From assembly GCF_900115705.1 (NCBI RefSeq), contig NZ_FOXL01000010.1:1-64000 (forward strand): a stretch of 64,000 nucleotides of DNA, in the 5' to 3' direction. Both the position numbers and the translations under genes were made by a program. Positions within the stretch are counted from its first letter, which is position 1; every line of letters starts with the position of its first letter. Source of the DNA: Frateuria terrea (GTDB taxonomy: Bacteria; Pseudomonadota; Gammaproteobacteria; Xanthomonadales; Rhodanobacteraceae). Of this stretch, positions 1-8,618 are shown piece by piece. The notes under the pieces were generated by a model. It saw only the letters and a program-made list of their open reading frames with translations. It searched no databases and had not been told where the DNA came from.

Positions 1-1377
1 GTCACCCTGTTCGGCACCGGCTACGTTGGCCTGGTCACCGGTACCTGCCTGGCGGAGATGGGCAACCACGTGCTGTGCGTGGACGTGGATGGAGCCAAGG
101 TCGCGCGCCTGAGGCAGGGCGAGGTGCCGATCTACGAGCCGGGCCTGGCGCCGATGGTCCGGCGCAACCACGAGAGCGGCCGGCTGGACTTCACCACCGA
201 GGCGGAGCCTGCGGTGCACCACGGCGAGGTGATCTTCATCGCCGTGGGCACGCCGCCGGACGAGGACGGCAGCGCCGACCTGCGCTACGTGCTGGAGGTG
301 GCGCGCAGCATCGGTGCGCACCTGAGCCGCTACGCGGTGGTGGTCAACAAGTCGACGGTGCCGGTGGGCACCGCCGACAAGGTGCGCGCGACGATCGCCC
401 AGGCGCTGGCCGAGCGCGGCGCGGTGATCCCGTTCGACGTGGTCTCCAACCCCGAGTTCCTGAAGGAAGGCGACGCGGTGGAGGACTGCCTGCGGCCGGA
501 CCGCATCGTGATCGGCAGCTCCAGCGAGCGGGCGATCGGCGTGCTGCGCAAGCTGTATGCGCCGTTCAACCGCAACCACGACCGCACGGTGGTGATGGAC
601 GAGCGTTCGGCGGAGCTGACCAAGTACGCGGCCAACGCGATGCTGGCGACCAAGATCAGCTTCATGAACGAGATCGCCAACATCGCCGAGCGGGTCGGCG
701 CGGACATCGAGCAGGTGCGCCGCGGCATCGGCGCGGACCCGCGCATCGGCTATCACTTCATCTATCCGGGCGCCGGCTACGGCGGCTCGTGCTTCCCCAA
801 GGACGTGCAGGCGCTGGAGCGCACCGCACGTACGGTGGACTACGACGCGAAGCTGCTGGGCGCGGTCGAGGCGGTCAACCACGCACAGAAGGGCAAGCTG
901 TTCGAGCTGATCGAGCGGCACTACGGCGGGGCGCTGAAGGGCAAGACGGTGGCGCTGTGGGGGCTGGCGTTCAAGCCCAACACGGACGACATGCGCGAGG
1001 CGTCCAGCCGGCGGCTGATGGAGCAGTTGTGGGCGGCCGGCGCGAAGGTGCGGGCGTTCGATCCGGAGGCGCGCGCGGAGACGACGCGCATCTACGGCGA
1101 GCGGGCCGACCTCGCGCTGTGCGAGGACGCCTACGCGGCGCTGGAAGGGGCCGACGTGCTGGCGATCGTGACCGAGTGGAAGGCATTCCGTGCGCCGGAC
1201 TTCGCGCAGATCCGCGACACGCTGAAGGACCCGGCGATCTTCGACGGACGCAACCTGTACGACCCGGCGCAGGTGGAGGAGGCGGGGCTGGCCTATTACG
1301 GCATCGGGCGCGGGCGTTCGCTCGCTTCGGTCTGCGTGCCTGCGGCGGCCTCGCTGCGGTCGGCGGCCAGCGCCTGA
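1..1377 (+). CDS. ugd: UDP-glucose 6-dehydrogenase, 5' end cut by window
   Basis: Oxidises UDP-glucose to UDP-glucuronate with two NAD+, supplying uronic acid for surface polysaccharide. The window opens about two codons into the gene: the first visible residues are [14 protein letters not shown], the N-terminal Rossmann loop, so only the initiator region is missing. The catalytic cysteine motif GGSCFPKD is present with Cys near visible codon 264, and the C-terminal UDP-binding domain ([15 protein letters not shown]) is intact. About 458 codons are visible, normal for the family plus a short Ser/Ala-rich tail. It is the first visible gene of the exopolysaccharide locus, so GlcA is a likely constituent (inference). 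The start lies outside the window. Confidence 0.95.
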   Translation, partial: VTLFGTGYVGLVTGTCLAEMGNHVLCVDVDGAKVARLRQGEVPIYEPGLAPMVRRNHESGRLDFTTEAEPAVHHGEVIFIAVGTPPDEDGSADLRYVLEVARSIGAHLSRYAVVVNKSTVPVGTADKVRATIAQALAERGAVIPFDVVSNPEFLKEGDAVEDCLRPDRIVIGSSSERAIGVLRKLYAPFNRNHDRTVVMDERSAELTKYAANAMLATKISFMNEIANIAERVGADIEQVRRGIGADPRIGYHFIYPGAGYGGSCFPKDVQALERTARTVDYDAKLLGAVEAVNHAQKGKLFELIERHYGGALKGKTVALWGLAFKPNTDDMREASSRRLMEQLWAAGAKVRAFDPEARAETTRIYGERADLALCEDAYAALEGADVLAIVTEWKAFRAPDFAQIRDTLKDPAIFDGRNLYDPAQVEEAGLAYYGIGRGRSLASVCVPAAASLRSAASA

Positions 1378-1403
1378 CCTGGGCGCACCGGCTCGCCGGG
1401 CGA

Positions 1404-1432
1404 CGAAGCGGCATCCGCCGGATGCCGCTTCG
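1404..1432. other. perfect 13-bp inverted repeat after ugd
   Basis: Arms at 1404-1416 (CGAAGCGGCATCC) and 1420-1432 are perfectly complementary around a 3-nt loop, 26 bp after the ugd stop. No T-run follows on either strand, so it is not a canonical intrinsic terminator. It may be an mRNA-stabilising or processing hairpin between ugd and the pyruvyltransferase gene. Confidence 0.6.
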
Positions 1433-1496
1433 CTCGGTCGCCGACCGGAACCATGCCGTCGTCCCAGCCCCCGCACCCCTAGCCAGGACGCTCCCC

Positions 1497-2714
1497 GTGA
1501 AACGCTTCTACCTCTCCGGACAGCGCACCTTCCGCAATCGCGGTTGCGAGGCCATCGTGCGCAGTACGGTCAACCTGCTGAAGGACCAGTTCGGCGACGT
1601 CGAAGTACTGGTGCCCTCGGTCAACATCGAGCGCGACAGCGCGCAATGGCCGGATGCCGCCGACTGCGGCGTGCGCCTGGTGCGCGCCTACCTGCCGCCG
1701 CCGACACGCTACTGGGTGCAGCTGCAGAGCCTGCCGTTGCCGCTGATCAAGCGGGCCGGCTGGCCATTCCCGATGCCGCGCTGGCTGCGCCGCCAGCTGG
1801 AGAGCGTGGACGCCGTGCTGGCCGTGGGCGGCGACAATTACTCGCTCGACTACCGCATTCCCACACCGATCATGAGCGTGGACGGCTGGGCCATGGACAT
1901 GGGCAAGCCGGTGATGCTGTGGGGCGCGTCGGTCGGTCCCTTCGAGCGCGAACCGGAGTTCGTCGGGCCGGTGACGCGCCACCTGGCGCGCATGCACTTC
2001 GTGGCTGCCGGCGAATCGATGAGCCACGACTACCTGATCCACAAGCTCGGGCTGCGCAACGTGATCCGCATGGCCGAGCCGTCCTTCATGCTCGGCAAGC
2101 AGCCGGTCGACCTCAAGCCATTCTGGCCCAGCGGCGAGGGCCACGTACTCGGCCTCAACGTGAGCAGGATGGTCGAGCGCCACAAGCGGCGCGACAAGAA
2201 CGTCCACGCGGAGCTGGAAGCCTTCATCCGCCACGCGGTGAAGAAGCATGGGCTGGGCGTGCTGCTCATCCCCCACGCCGACCCGCTGCGCGACGACGCG
2301 CACGGCGGCGACGCCGAGTATATGGAGCCGCTGCTGGCGCAGCTGGCGGACCTGGGCGACGCGGTGAAGATGATGCCGAACAGCTTCAACGCCGCGCAGA
2401 CCAAATACGTCATCAGCTACCTGCGCTTCTTCATCGGCGCGCGCGCGCATCCGGTAATCGCGGCGTTGTCCAGCGGCGTGCCGACCGTTTCCATCGCCTA
2501 CAGCGTCAAGGCCTGCGGCATCAACCGCGACCTGTTCGGCAACCAGGAGACGGTGGTACAGGCGCGCAACCTGTCCGCCACCCGGCTGAAGGAATCGCTG
2601 GAGCGCCTGGTGCAGCGGGAGGACGCGCTGCGCAACCTGCTCGAACAGCGCACCGTCGAGTGGCAGCTGGCCGCGCGCGCCGCGACGGCACGCATTTCCG
2701 ACTGCCTGTGCTGA
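1497..2714 (+). CDS. polysaccharide pyruvyl transferase family protein
   Basis: Predicted member of the WcaK/AmsJ/CsaB family (PF04230), which transfers pyruvate ketals from PEP onto polysaccharide sugars. Seen: the N-terminal pattern FRNRGCEAIVRS near residues 11-22, and the C-terminal ARAHPVIAALSSGVP block followed by YSVKACGI, both typical of the fold. Length is 405 aa. The GTG start at 1497 is chosen because an AGGA element lies about 8 nt upstream and no ATG in this frame fits better. It sits 14 bp before the next glycosyltransferase, so the two are probably co-transcribed. Some family members have lost transferase activity, so the pyruvylation call is an inference. Confidence 0.85.
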   Translation: MKRFYLSGQRTFRNRGCEAIVRSTVNLLKDQFGDVEVLVPSVNIERDSAQWPDAADCGVRLVRAYLPPPTRYWVQLQSLPLPLIKRAGWPFPMPRWLRRQLESVDAVLAVGGDNYSLDYRIPTPIMSVDGWAMDMGKPVMLWGASVGPFEREPEFVGPVTRHLARMHFVAAGESMSHDYLIHKLGLRNVIRMAEPSFMLGKQPVDLKPFWPSGEGHVLGLNVSRMVERHKRRDKNVHAELEAFIRHAVKKHGLGVLLIPHADPLRDDAHGGDAEYMEPLLAQLADLGDAVKMMPNSFNAAQTKYVISYLRFFIGARAHPVIAALSSGVPTVSIAYSVKACGINRDLFGNQETVVQARNLSATRLKESLERLVQREDALRNLLEQRTVEWQLAARAATARISDCLC

Positions 2715-2728
2715 GACCGGGAGCCACC

Positions 2729-3616
2729 ATGCACGCCACGATCGCAGACAACCCGCCCGCGCCGACGCGCGCCGCCGACACCGGCCAGGCCGCGCCGGTG
2801 AGCGTGGTGGTGCCGTGCTACCGCTGCGCCGACACCATCGCTGAGGCCGTGGCCTCGGTGGCCGCCCAGCGATTGCCGCCGGCCGAGGTGCTGCTGGTGG
2901 ACGACTGCAGCGGCGACGGCACGCTCCAGCGCCTGCACGAGGTCGCCGCCAGCTATCCGCCCGGCTGGGTCAAGGTGCATTCGCTGCCGCGCAACGGCGG
3001 CCCCAGCGGCGCGCGCAACCTGGGCTGGGAAAACGCCACCCAGCCGTACATCGCCTTCCTGGATGCCGACGACACCTGGCATCCGGAAAAGCTGGCCATC
3101 CAGATGGAAGTGCTGGCGGCCGATCCGGGCATCGCCCTGCTGGCGCATGCCATGAACGTGCAGCCGCGCACGGCGCCGCCGCCGCCGGTGCGCCGCCCGG
3201 TTCCGGTGCGGGTGCTGCCGAACCGGCTGCCCTTGCTGGGAAGTCCGTTCCCTACCGCATCGATGGTGCTGCGGCGGGACCTGCCGTTCCGCTTCGACGA
3301 GCGACGCCGCCGTGCGGAGGACTTCATGCTGTGGGCGCAGATCCTGCTCTCCGGTTATCGCTGCGCCCGGATCGAGCCGGTGCTCGCGTCCTGGCACAAG
3401 CCGCCGTTCGGCGCCGGCGGCCTGAGTGGCGACATGGACGCGATGTACAAGGCGGCGATCGACGTGCGTCGCTCGCTGCACCAGCAAGGCCTCATCGGAG
3501 GCGCGCGGATGCACGTCGCCGCCGCGCTGGGCATAGCCCGGCACGCGCGCCGGCGGGTGCTCACCTATGCGCGCCGCTTCTCCAACCCCATGCCCCATCG
3601 GCGAGCCGAACCATGA
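2729..3616 (+). CDS. glycosyltransferase family 2
   Basis: A 295-aa GT-A glycosyltransferase. The N-terminal half has PVSVVVPCYR, the nucleotide-binding VDDCSGDGT stretch and the DXD-like FLDADDTW motif near residue 110, which binds the metal and nucleotide sugar. It carries EDFMLW downstream, where the catalytic Asp/Glu usually lies. It has no membrane segment and probably acts on the cytoplasmic face on a lipid-linked intermediate. The stop overlaps the next start as ATGA, so translation is likely coupled to the polymerase gene. A close paralogue lies at 13510-14397, with near-identical stretches throughout. Sugar specificity cannot be read from sequence. Confidence 0.9.
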   Translation: MHATIADNPPAPTRAADTGQAAPVSVVVPCYRCADTIAEAVASVAAQRLPPAEVLLVDDCSGDGTLQRLHEVAASYPPGWVKVHSLPRNGGPSGARNLGWENATQPYIAFLDADDTWHPEKLAIQMEVLAADPGIALLAHAMNVQPRTAPPPPVRRPVPVRVLPNRLPLLGSPFPTASMVLRRDLPFRFDERRRRAEDFMLWAQILLSGYRCARIEPVLASWHKPPFGAGGLSGDMDAMYKAAIDVRRSLHQQGLIGGARMHVAAALGIARHARRRVLTYARRFSNPMPHRRAEP

Positions 3617-4665
3617 GCCAGACCCTAGCCCTGCGCGATGCCCCCGACACCCCGTCGAACACCAATGCCCGCGTCATGCTCGGGTTCATGCTGGTGCTGG
3701 CGGTCGTCGTTATCGTCGATTTCGTGGTCGCCAACCGCGGCGACATCGGCACCGACACGTCCCAGTACGCCGGCTTCTACGAGACGCTGACCCAACGTGG
3801 CGCGATACCCAGCCGCTTCGAGCCGGTGTTCTACTACCTAAGCGTCGCGCTCGCGGCCACGCGGATGAGCTTCGCCGGCTACCTGAGCGTGATGTTCCTG
3901 GTGATGATGGGCACGGTGCTGGTGGCGACCCGGCGCTACCACGACTATCTGGACAGCGACACGCGCTACTCGACCTTTTTGGTCGCGGCGGTCCTGTTCC
4001 TGTTCATCTCGCCGGTGATGACCAACGCCACGATCAACGTGATGCGACAGGGGCTCGCATCGCTGCTGGTGTTCACCGCATTACTCGCGTTCTACCAGCG
4101 CCAATGGCGCGCGTTCGTGCTGTGGGCGCTGCTGGCGACGGGCTTCCATTACTCCTCGCTGCTGTACCTGTTCTTCGCCCCGGTACTGCTGCTCAAGCCC
4201 AAGCTGCAGCGGATCGCGGGGATCGCCGCCTTCCTCGCCTATTGCAGCGGACTGACCATGATCCTGGTCCGCGTGCTGGTGCCCGGCGTCTACACGATGG
4301 TGATGGCATACGACGCGAGCTCGACGTTCCGCGCCGGCGTGCGCCTTGACTTCGCGGTGTTCTCGCTGTTCTGGTACGTGCTTCCCTTCATGGTGGCGCC
4401 GCTGGTGCGCGAGCCGGTGCGCGAGCGGATCAACCGCAGCACGGCGATCTACCTGGTGCTCATGCTGCCGTTCTTCGCGGTCGGCTGGGGCAATTTCTCC
4501 AACCGCTACCTGCTGCCGGCCTGGCTTGCGGTGTCCATTTTCCTGGCCGCGATCTGCTGCGACAGCCGGTTCTCGCCGCTGCGCAATCCGGTCGTGCTGC
4601 GCATGGGGATGGTCGGGGCCTGCGGCGTCTTCTGCTACTACGTCACGCACGGGATCGCGCTGTGA
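3613..4665 (+). CDS. EpsG/Wzy-type polysaccharide polymerase
   Basis: A 350-aa integral membrane protein with roughly nine to ten hydrophobic segments. It shows the EpsG-family pattern: the acidic DTSQYAGFYE near residues 50-60 after the first helix, MRQGLASLLVF in the middle, and FHYSSLLYL. Such proteins polymerise repeat units delivered to the periplasm by a Wzx flippase. The start ATG at 3613 overlaps the preceding stop. This is the only polymerase candidate in the locus, so it probably sets the repeat linkage of the exopolysaccharide. Confidence 0.82.
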   Translation: MSQTLALRDAPDTPSNTNARVMLGFMLVLAVVVIVDFVVANRGDIGTDTSQYAGFYETLTQRGAIPSRFEPVFYYLSVALAATRMSFAGYLSVMFLVMMGTVLVATRRYHDYLDSDTRYSTFLVAAVLFLFISPVMTNATINVMRQGLASLLVFTALLAFYQRQWRAFVLWALLATGFHYSSLLYLFFAPVLLLKPKLQRIAGIAAFLAYCSGLTMILVRVLVPGVYTMVMAYDASSTFRAGVRLDFAVFSLFWYVLPFMVAPLVREPVRERINRSTAIYLVLMLPFFAVGWGNFSNRYLLPAWLAVSIFLAAICCDSRFSPLRNPVVLRMGMVGACGVFCYYVTHGIAL

Positions 4666-4753
4666 ATCGCCCTTCGCCCCGCCGCGCCAAGCGCCCGGCG
4701 TGCCACCCCCCTGTTGCAGACTCCCCTCGGAGCCCGTTGAGGAAGCTATTGCC

Positions 4754-6214
4754 ATGACGACTTCCACGGCCGTACTGCAGGACGTCGCTCCTCGCATCAT
4801 GTTCAGCACCTCGCCGTATCGTGGCCAGGTGGATTTCGCGCCGCTGTCCGCCGCGGCGGGCGAGCGGCCGCTCGACCCGGTGTCGATCGCCGACCTGCTG
4901 CGCAATGCGTTCGTCTATCCGCCGCACTCGATCTATCGGGACGTCAAAGTGGCCACGCTGGGCTTCGATCCCCGGCGCGACCTGCACAAGGCGCCCGAGT
5001 ACTGCTTCGACTACCGGTCCTCGCCGGCACCGGCGCGTCCGGCCGAAACGGCCGTGGACGAGGGCACGCTGCTCAAGACCTACCATCGCCTGCTGTGCGA
5101 GGCGGTGACCCGTTCGACCGCCGGCATGCAGGCGCCGTGGATGCTGCAGAGCGGCGGCAAGGATTCCAGCTCGCTCGCCATCGCGGTCGCCGAGGCGCGG
5201 CCGGATACCTGCTGCCTCACCTACCTGGGCGGGCGCGAGGAAGACGAAGTGGAGTCGGCGCGCTGGGTCGCGCATGAGCTTGGCCTGCGCCACGAGGCAC
5301 TGGTGTGCAAGCCGGCCCGCGCCTACGACCGCTACCTGGCGATGGTTCCGCACATGCCGCTGCTGTCGGCCGACTTCGCCCTGCTGTCGTATGCCGACCT
5401 GACCACGGAAGTCGCCCTGTCCGGCGGCGACGGCGTCGTCGACGGGCTCGGCTCGGACATCTATTTCGGCACGCCGGTGGATGCCAAGCGGCGCATGCTG
5501 TTCCGCATGGCCCGTGGCCTGCCGATCCCCGATGGCCTGCTCGCCACCGGCCCGCTCAGCCGCAGCTTTGTGGCCTGCTTTGCGCTGGCAACGCTCGGCA
5601 TGGACGCCTTCGAACGTTATTTTCCCGGTTCGCGGTTCAGCGACGCGGAGGTCGACCGGTTGCTCGGCCGTCCGGTGGCGGCGCAATCGCGCCAGCGCCT
5701 GCGTGTATTCCAGGAGGAGCTGGCCGGCGCCCGCACGATCGAGGCGCGCAAGCGCGTCACCCTGGCCATCGTCGAGGCCGGCGCAGGCTTCTCCAAGGGG
5801 CAGTACACCACCAGTGCGCTCGGCCTTCGCCAGGCCTATCCCTTCTGCGATGGCCAGCTCGCCGAATGGGTCTACCGCGAGGTGCCCGACACCCACCTGA
5901 TCGACCGCGAAGGCCACAACAAGCCGCTGGTGCGCAAGCACATCGCGCGTCGCTTCGGCGAGTTGCCGTACGTCAGGGCCAAAGGCTGCTTCCGCTTCGA
6001 CCTGTGCGGCCTGGCCGGCGAGCGCTTCGAGCAGGTGCACGCATTCGCGCTCGAGGCGCGCGACCTGCTGCCCGGTGCCGCGCGCTGGCTGGAGACGCAC
6101 CGGGGCCACATGCGCAACAAGTTCTTCGCCTCGAAGTTCTACCTGCTGGCGGTCACCCTGCCATGGCTGCTCAGTCGCGCGCATGCCGAGGCGCAGACGG
6201 AGCCCACCGAGTGA
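4754..6214 (+). CDS. asparagine-synthase-like PP-loop protein without glutaminase domain
   Basis: A 486-aa protein whose centre carries the ATP-pyrophosphatase signature SGGKDSS at residues 133-139 and a second nucleotide-site segment GLGSDIYFG at about 231-239, the counterpart of the asparagine-synthetase GxGGDE loop. The N-terminus (about 120 residues) lacks the Cys1 glutamine amidotransferase domain of AsnB. It would adenylate a carboxylate and attach an amine or ammonia. Within this locus a uronic acid is one plausible substrate, but that is inference. It is 3 bp upstream of the beta-helix gene, consistent with one operon. Alternative: an enzyme for a non-sugar substituent. Confidence 0.75.
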   Translation: MTTSTAVLQDVAPRIMFSTSPYRGQVDFAPLSAAAGERPLDPVSIADLLRNAFVYPPHSIYRDVKVATLGFDPRRDLHKAPEYCFDYRSSPAPARPAETAVDEGTLLKTYHRLLCEAVTRSTAGMQAPWMLQSGGKDSSSLAIAVAEARPDTCCLTYLGGREEDEVESARWVAHELGLRHEALVCKPARAYDRYLAMVPHMPLLSADFALLSYADLTTEVALSGGDGVVDGLGSDIYFGTPVDAKRRMLFRMARGLPIPDGLLATGPLSRSFVACFALATLGMDAFERYFPGSRFSDAEVDRLLGRPVAAQSRQRLRVFQEELAGARTIEARKRVTLAIVEAGAGFSKGQYTTSALGLRQAYPFCDGQLAEWVYREVPDTHLIDREGHNKPLVRKHIARRFGELPYVRAKGCFRFDLCGLAGERFEQVHAFALEARDLLPGAARWLETHRGHMRNKFFASKFYLLAVTLPWLLSRAHAEAQTEPTE

Positions 6215-6216
6215 CG

Positions 6217-7326
6217 ATGCTTCCGCAAGCGCCGCGCCGCACCTTCCTGCAGCGCGCAGCCGCCCTGGCGGCCGCGACGCTGCTGGCGCCGCTGTCGCGC
6301 GCGGCCGGCGCCGCGGCGGGCGACACCGTCATCGACGTGCGCTCCAAGGGCGCGCGTGGCGACGGCAAGGGCGACGACACCGCCGCCTTCCAGGCGGCCA
6401 TCGATGCGCTGCCGGCTCGCGGCGGCACGGTCCGGGTGCCGGCGGGCAACTACATGATCGACGCGGCGCGGTCGATCGCCCTGCGTTCGAACATGCACCT
6501 GGACATGGCCGCGGATGCGCAGCTGACCGCCTTGCCCAACGCGCGCAAGCGCTACCACGTGCTGCGGGTGTGGCGTGCTCACGACGTGCGGATCACCGGC
6601 GGCCGCATCGTCGGCGAGCGCGACCAGCACCAGGGCAGCGAGGGCGAGTGGGGATACGGCATCAATATCTCCGCTTCGCGCAACGTGACCGTCGACGGCA
6701 CGCACATATCCGGTTGCTGGGGCGATGGCATGTGGATCGGCGCGCTGGGCAAGCGCGCCGCGGCGGAGCTGTCCATGGACGTGACGGTGCGCAACGTGGT
6801 GTCGACCAACAACCGCCGCCAGGGCCTGTCGATCGGGCCGTGCACGCGCGTGCGCATCCTCGACAGCACGTTCAGCGATACCCATGGCACCAAGCCGGAG
6901 GCCGGCATCGACCTCGAACCGCAGAAACAGGGTCCGACCAGCGACGTCCTGATCGAGGGCTGCACGATCACCGGCAACAACGGCTGCGGGGTGGAAGTCC
7001 ACAAGAACGTGTCCGGGCTGGTGATCCGCCGATGCACGATCCGTGACAACGCCGGCTACGGCGTGCTGGCGGTGGACATGAACGATCTGTGGGTGGATGG
7101 CAACACCGTCACCGGCAACGGCCTGACTGGCGTCACCGTTGCTGGGCGCACCCGCGACGCGAAGATCACCGGCAATACGCTTCAATCCAACGGCACCCGG
7201 TACGTGCACCGCATGCTCAAGGCGCTCGTCTCGGCCGGAAGTGCGAAAGGCAACCGCAAGCGCGACGCCGATCTGCGGATCGATGCGAACACCGCCAACG
7301 TCCGGTCGTCTGACAACACCTTCTAG
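6217..7326 (+). CDS. Tat-exported right-handed beta-helix protein (pectate-lyase-like)
   Basis: A 369-aa exported protein. The N-terminus PRRTFLQ followed by an Ala/Leu-rich h-region to about residue 30 is a twin-arginine signal. The mature part begins with a pectate-lyase-superfamily segment (GKGDDTAAFQAAIDALP) and then a ladder of N-rich beta-helix coils. Conserved with two paralogues in this window: WGDGMWIGA, NNRRQGLSIGP and AGIDLEPQKQGP. Probable role is cleavage or trimming of the polysaccharide in the periplasm or outside the cell; lyase, hydrolase and epimerase activities all occur on this fold. A GTG two codons earlier (6211) is possible; ATG 6217 is used because it sits just before the RR motif. 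Confidence 0.8.
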   Translation: MLPQAPRRTFLQRAAALAAATLLAPLSRAAGAAAGDTVIDVRSKGARGDGKGDDTAAFQAAIDALPARGGTVRVPAGNYMIDAARSIALRSNMHLDMAADAQLTALPNARKRYHVLRVWRAHDVRITGGRIVGERDQHQGSEGEWGYGINISASRNVTVDGTHISGCWGDGMWIGALGKRAAAELSMDVTVRNVVSTNNRRQGLSIGPCTRVRILDSTFSDTHGTKPEAGIDLEPQKQGPTSDVLIEGCTITGNNGCGVEVHKNVSGLVIRRCTIRDNAGYGVLAVDMNDLWVDGNTVTGNGLTGVTVAGRTRDAKITGNTLQSNGTRYVHRMLKALVSAGSAKGNRKRDADLRIDANTANVRSSDNTF

Positions 7327-7370
7327 AGCGCGGAAACCGATCCGCCCTGCGCCAACAAGGACCCGTTTCG

Positions 7371-8546
7371 ATGAAGTTCGTCTTCTACGCCAATACCGAC
7401 TGGTATCTGTACAACTTCAGGCTTTCCACCGCGCGGCGCCTGCAGGCCGATGGCCACGAAGTGGTCATGCTGTCGCCACCGGGCGAGTTCGGCGACCGCT
7501 TTGCGGGGCTCGGTTTTCGCTGGATCACGCTGCCGATGGACCGCGCCAGCCTCAACCCGCTGCGCGAGGCGATGACGCTGCGGCATCTGGTACGCGTGCT
7601 GCGCCGCGAGAAGCCGGACCTGCTGCACAACTTCACCGTCAAGTGTGCCGTCTACGGCGGCGCGGCCGCGCGGATGGCGCGAGTTCCGGCCACCGTCAAC
7701 GCGGTCGCCGGCATGGGCTACGTCTTCACCAGCAACGATCTCAAGGCCCGCTCCCTGCGGCCGGTGGTGCGCGCGCTGATGCGCGCCACGCTCGATCACC
7801 GGCGCTCGTTGCTGGTGCTGCAGAACCCCGACGACGCGGACATCTTCCGCCGTGCACGACTGGTGGCGCGCGACCGGGTGCACGTCATCCGCAGCTCCGG
7901 CGTCGATACCCGACGGTTCCAGCCGAGCTCGATGTCCGGCCGCGACGGCAGGCTGCGCGTGCTGCTCGCGGCGCGCCTGCTGTGGGAGAAGGGCATCGGC
8001 GAGTACGTCGAGGCCGCCAGGCTGCTCAAGGCGCAGGGCCGCGACATCGAGTTCGTGCTCGCCGGCTCGCCCGATCCGGGCAACCCGCGTTCGGTCGATG
8101 GCGAACAGGTGCGGCGCTGGGCCGAGGAGGGTGCGATCACCTGGTTGGGCCATGTCGAGGACATGCCTGCGCTGCTTGCCACCATCGACGTCATGGCGCT
8201 GCCCAGCTACTACCGGGAAGGTGTTCCGAAGAGCCTGATCGAGGGCGCGGCCGCCGGCCTGGCGCTGATCACTACCGACCAGCCGGGATGCCGCGAGGTG
8301 GTCACGCGGCATGGCTTCGACGGCCTGGTGGTCCCGCCGCGCAGCGCCGAGGCGCTGGCCACGCTGATCGCGCGGCTCGACGACGACCGCGAATTGCTGG
8401 CGCGCCTGGGGGCGAAGGCGCGCGAGAAGGCGATCGCGGAGTTCGACGAGCGCTCGGTCATCCAGCGCACGCTGGATGTCTACGAGCGCCTGCTCGGCAC
8501 TGATGCGCCGCGTGACTCGATGCAGGTCCGGCTGCCGAGCGCATGA
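7371..8546 (+). CDS. glycosyltransferase family 4
   Basis: A 391-aa GT-B glycosyltransferase. The N-terminal acceptor domain begins MKFVFYANTDWYLYNFR. The C-terminal donor domain has LLAARLLWEKGIGEYV near residue 190 and the family-4 segment PSYYREGVPKSLIEGAAAG near 280, which holds the E-x7-E type retaining active site. It probably adds one sugar of the repeat unit. It follows the Tat beta-helix gene by 44 bp and ends the first + strand operon. Its stop codon abuts the terminator of the opposing gene. Confidence 0.9.
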   Translation: MKFVFYANTDWYLYNFRLSTARRLQADGHEVVMLSPPGEFGDRFAGLGFRWITLPMDRASLNPLREAMTLRHLVRVLRREKPDLLHNFTVKCAVYGGAAARMARVPATVNAVAGMGYVFTSNDLKARSLRPVVRALMRATLDHRRSLLVLQNPDDADIFRRARLVARDRVHVIRSSGVDTRRFQPSSMSGRDGRLRVLLAARLLWEKGIGEYVEAARLLKAQGRDIEFVLAGSPDPGNPRSVDGEQVRRWAEEGAITWLGHVEDMPALLATIDVMALPSYYREGVPKSLIEGAAAGLALITTDQPGCREVVTRHGFDGLVVPPRSAEALATLIARLDDDRELLARLGAKAREKAIAEFDERSVIQRTLDVYERLLGTDAPRDSMQVRLPSA

Positions 8547-8576
8547 AAAAGCGCCGGGCGGCGAACTGCCCGGCGC
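8546..8576 (-). terminator. intrinsic terminator of the beta-helix gene at 8619
   Basis: On the - strand a GC-rich hairpin (GCGCCGGGC arm, 8551-8576) is followed by TTTTT (8546-8550). It ends transcription of the convergent beta-helix gene. The + strand has no U-run after the stem, so it works in the - direction only. Confidence 0.8.
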
Positions 8577-8618
8577 AAGGTTGGAGCTTTCAGGAGAGCC
8601 GTCCGGCTGCCCCTTTTT

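Noticed and set aside
1479-2450. 323-codon open frame on the - strand opposite the pyruvyltransferase gene
   Set aside because: It mirrors a real + strand gene in a high-GC genome, has a low-complexity His/Arg/Val-rich translation and no domain.
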